From positions 1-6,749 of the forward strand of contig JAZSLJ010000035.1 of the NCBI GenBank assembly GCA_045535305.1: 6,749 nucleotides of DNA, given 5' to 3'. The notes beneath the pieces were generated by a model. The model was not told where the DNA came from. It was given only the letters and a program-made list of their open reading frames with translations, and ran no database searches. Source of the stretch: UBA1081 sp045535305 (GTDB taxonomy: Bacteria; Bacillota; Clostridia; Oscillospirales; Acutalibacteraceae). Below, one piece after another: positions 5,453 through 6,749 of this stretch; the first letter of the stretch is position 1; the number at the start of each line of letters is the position of its first letter. A program made the translations under genes and the position numbers.

Positions 5453-6697
5453 TCAGTTATCTTTTGTTAATTTATTTCTTAAAATTCTATTGTAAATAAG
5501 TCCTGTCGGGATATAAATTGCAGTTACAATCGCCACTGTTGCAAGCAATCCCGTTACAAACGGTGCGGACACAAAATTATAAACCAAAACAAGTGCCGCA
5601 ACCAACGGAATGAGCACCGAAAGAATCTTTGCCGCAAACGGACCTGCCGCTGACGGATTACACGGTGACCAGTAAGTAAGAGAATTTTTCAGCGGAGATG
5701 TGTACATTTTACCGCAACAGTCCTTGTAGTTGAGAGAATATGTTTTGTAATTCCTTACGTCATTCTCGTCAAACTCAAACACACGGAACGCTCTGTACTT
5801 TGTGCCATAGCTGTTGTAGCCCATACCCGGACAGTAGCCGAGGTCAATTCCGTCCACCTTACCTGCAAATGAATTGTAGTGGTCGTGGCCGAAGTACATA
5901 GCGAAAACATCACCACGGTCTTTCATAGCATCAAACTGCTTTGTGCCGAGTGTCATTGACGGAGTTTCGCCGTATGTATAGTTATGGAAAAGCTTTTCCT
6001 CATCAAGGCACCAATATCTCGGGTTGCCCTTTATAAAGTCACATTCTGCACCCTTTGTACCTTTCTGAACTTCTCTGAAAAGCCCCATAAGGTTGCTGAC
6101 GGGAATATGCTGAAACACCATTGACGGTACGGTTTTGCCGCCGTTTTCTGCCTTTAATTCCTCACCCGTTTTTCTGTACCAATCGAGCTGTGCATTGTTC
6201 ACACCCTCAAATCCGATACCCTTTGTTTTTGAGTGGGTATCCATAACAAAGAAGTTGAGAGGAATACTCTTGCCGTCAGAAGAACGGACAGGTACATTGA
6301 ACGTGCCGACATCGGGTCTGCCGTCGTTTATGTTATCAAAACATACACAGTTTTTAAGCGTAGCATAAATCTCCGCCTGAACCTCGTTTGACACACCTGT
6401 TTCGCGGTCATGATTGCCGAATGTGAGTACATAAGGGATATTGTGCTTTTCAATCGCACCGAAAAGTCTGTGAATTGCGGTTTTGACGTTCTTCTTCGCC
6501 TTTTCGCCCTTGCCCCACATACCTACAACATCAAGCTGATCACCCGTTATAATAATGAAATCGGGTTTGACCTTTGCAATAGCATCGTCGACGAATCGGA
6601 GCGTATCAACACTTGTATTTTTCGTGTCCTGCAGGTCGGAAATCTGCATAACCTTTAATTTGCCGTTTTTAAATTTAATTCTGTCTTGAAGTCCCAT
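5453..6697 (-). CDS. Metallophosphoesterase with C-terminal membrane hairpin
   Basis: A 414-residue calcineurin-like phosphoesterase. The two-metal motifs appear in order: SDLQD (20-24), GDQLD (52-56), GNHDRE (94-99), FQHIP with His197, and GHDH (270-273). In the first motif the usual D-x-H is D-L-Q, so a metal-binding His is replaced by Gln. The catalytic domain spans roughly residues 10-325. Two hydrophobic segments follow at about 354-374 and 379-401, ending in a basic tail (RNKLTKDN). With no N-terminal signal peptide, both the domain and the tail are probably cytoplasmic. The ATG at 6697 has GAGG (6706-6709) 8 nt upstream; a GTG at 6706 overlaps that site and is unlikely. It is the first gene of the leftward operon. 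The substrate is unknown; purple-acid-phosphatase-like or nucleotide/phospholipid hydrolase roles are possible. Confidence 0.9.
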   Translation of the reverse strand: MGLQDRIKFKNGKLKVMQISDLQDTKNTSVDTLRFVDDAIAKVKPDFIIITGDQLDVVGMWGKGEKAKKNVKTAIHRLFGAIEKHNIPYVLTFGNHDRETGVSNEVQAEIYATLKNCVCFDNINDGRPDVGTFNVPVRSSDGKSIPLNFFVMDTHSKTKGIGFEGVNNAQLDWYRKTGEELKAENGGKTVPSMVFQHIPVSNLMGLFREVQKGTKGAECDFIKGNPRYWCLDEEKLFHNYTYGETPSMTLGTKQFDAMKDRGDVFAMYFGHDHYNSFAGKVDGIDLGYCPGMGYNSYGTKYRAFRVFEFDENDVRNYKTYSLNYKDCCGKMYTSPLKNSLTYWSPCNPSAAGPFAAKILSVLIPLVAALVLVYNFVSAPFVTGLLATVAIVTAIYIPTGLIYNRILRNKLTKDN

Positions 6698-6715
6698 CGG
6701 AACCACCTCGGGAAA

Positions 6716-6744
6716 ATTTTATCATAATTCATCTGTAAAAGCAA
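6716..6744 (-). promoter_or_regulatory. Possible weak promoter of the leftward operon
   Basis: Read on the - strand, TTGCTT (6739-6744) is followed by 17 nt and TAAAAT (6716-6721). The -10 is one base off consensus but the -35 matches only half. A start here would leave almost no leader before the GAGG site at 6706-6709. TATGAT at 6721-6726 is an alternative -10 with a poor -35 at the window edge. The true promoter may lie beyond the window. Confidence 0.25.
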
Positions 6745-6749
6745 TAAAA

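Noticed and set aside
5190..5495. 101-codon open frame on the + strand across the nitroreductase start
   Set aside because: Antisense to the nitroreductase gene and its upstream junction, no ribosome site and no recognisable domain; the - strand protein has clear family motifs.
6135..6658. Two open frames on the + strand opposite the phosphoesterase gene
   Set aside because: Antisense shadows of a well-supported metallophosphoesterase; no ribosome sites or domains.
1..6749. CRISPR array, insertion sequence, tRNA or phage attachment site
   Set aside because: No regularly spaced repeats, transposase motifs, tRNA-like cloverleaf or flanking direct repeats were seen on either strand.

Overview
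The window looks like a chromosomal segment of a low-to-mid GC Clostridia bacterium, probably an anaerobe of the Ruminococcaceae/Oscillospiraceae type. The signs are strong AGGAGG-type ribosome sites, tightly packed operons, Rho-independent terminators, a TPP riboswitch acting through a terminator, and a secreted GH16 glucanase. This placement is inference from style and gene families, not from a marker gene.

Layout on the + strand: 1-294 is the C-terminal end of a ComM/YifB-type Mg-chelatase-like AAA+ protein. The 249-bp gap 295-543 is a dense control region. It holds a near-consensus sigma-A promoter (304-332), a complete TPP (THI-box) aptamer (338-429), an intrinsic terminator (448-480) and a long A/T-rich inverted repeat (474-526) lying directly against the first ribosome site. 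Four overlapping or abutting genes follow (544-3330): a small DUF77/MTH1187-type thiamine-binding protein, an ABC permease (ThiX), a lipoprotein substrate-binding protein of the ThiY/THI5-like family, and an ABC ATPase (ThiZ). Together they form a riboswitch-controlled importer, most likely for a thiamine pyrimidine precursor (HMP or an aminopyrimidine degradation product such as formylaminopyrimidine). High TPP should switch it off.

Layout on the - strand: five genes are transcribed leftward from 6697 to 3374 with gaps of only 5-14 nt. They encode a metallophosphoesterase with a C-terminal membrane hairpin, a nitroreductase-family flavoprotein, a GH16 beta-glucanase with a signal peptide, a 68-residue DUF4177-like protein and a GNAT acetyltransferase. 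In at least two junctions the ribosome site overlaps the preceding stop codon, so this looks like one co-transcribed unit. Its common purpose is not obvious. The two operons converge on a perfect 16-bp bidirectional terminator at 3330-3371.

No RNA genes other than the riboswitch, and no mobile elements, CRISPR arrays or attachment sites, were seen. The most unusual items are the post-terminator inverted repeat in the thi leader, the pairing of a cytosolic thiamine-binding protein with a pyrimidine-type importer, and the mixed leftward operon. Nothing here clearly shows a wholly new system.
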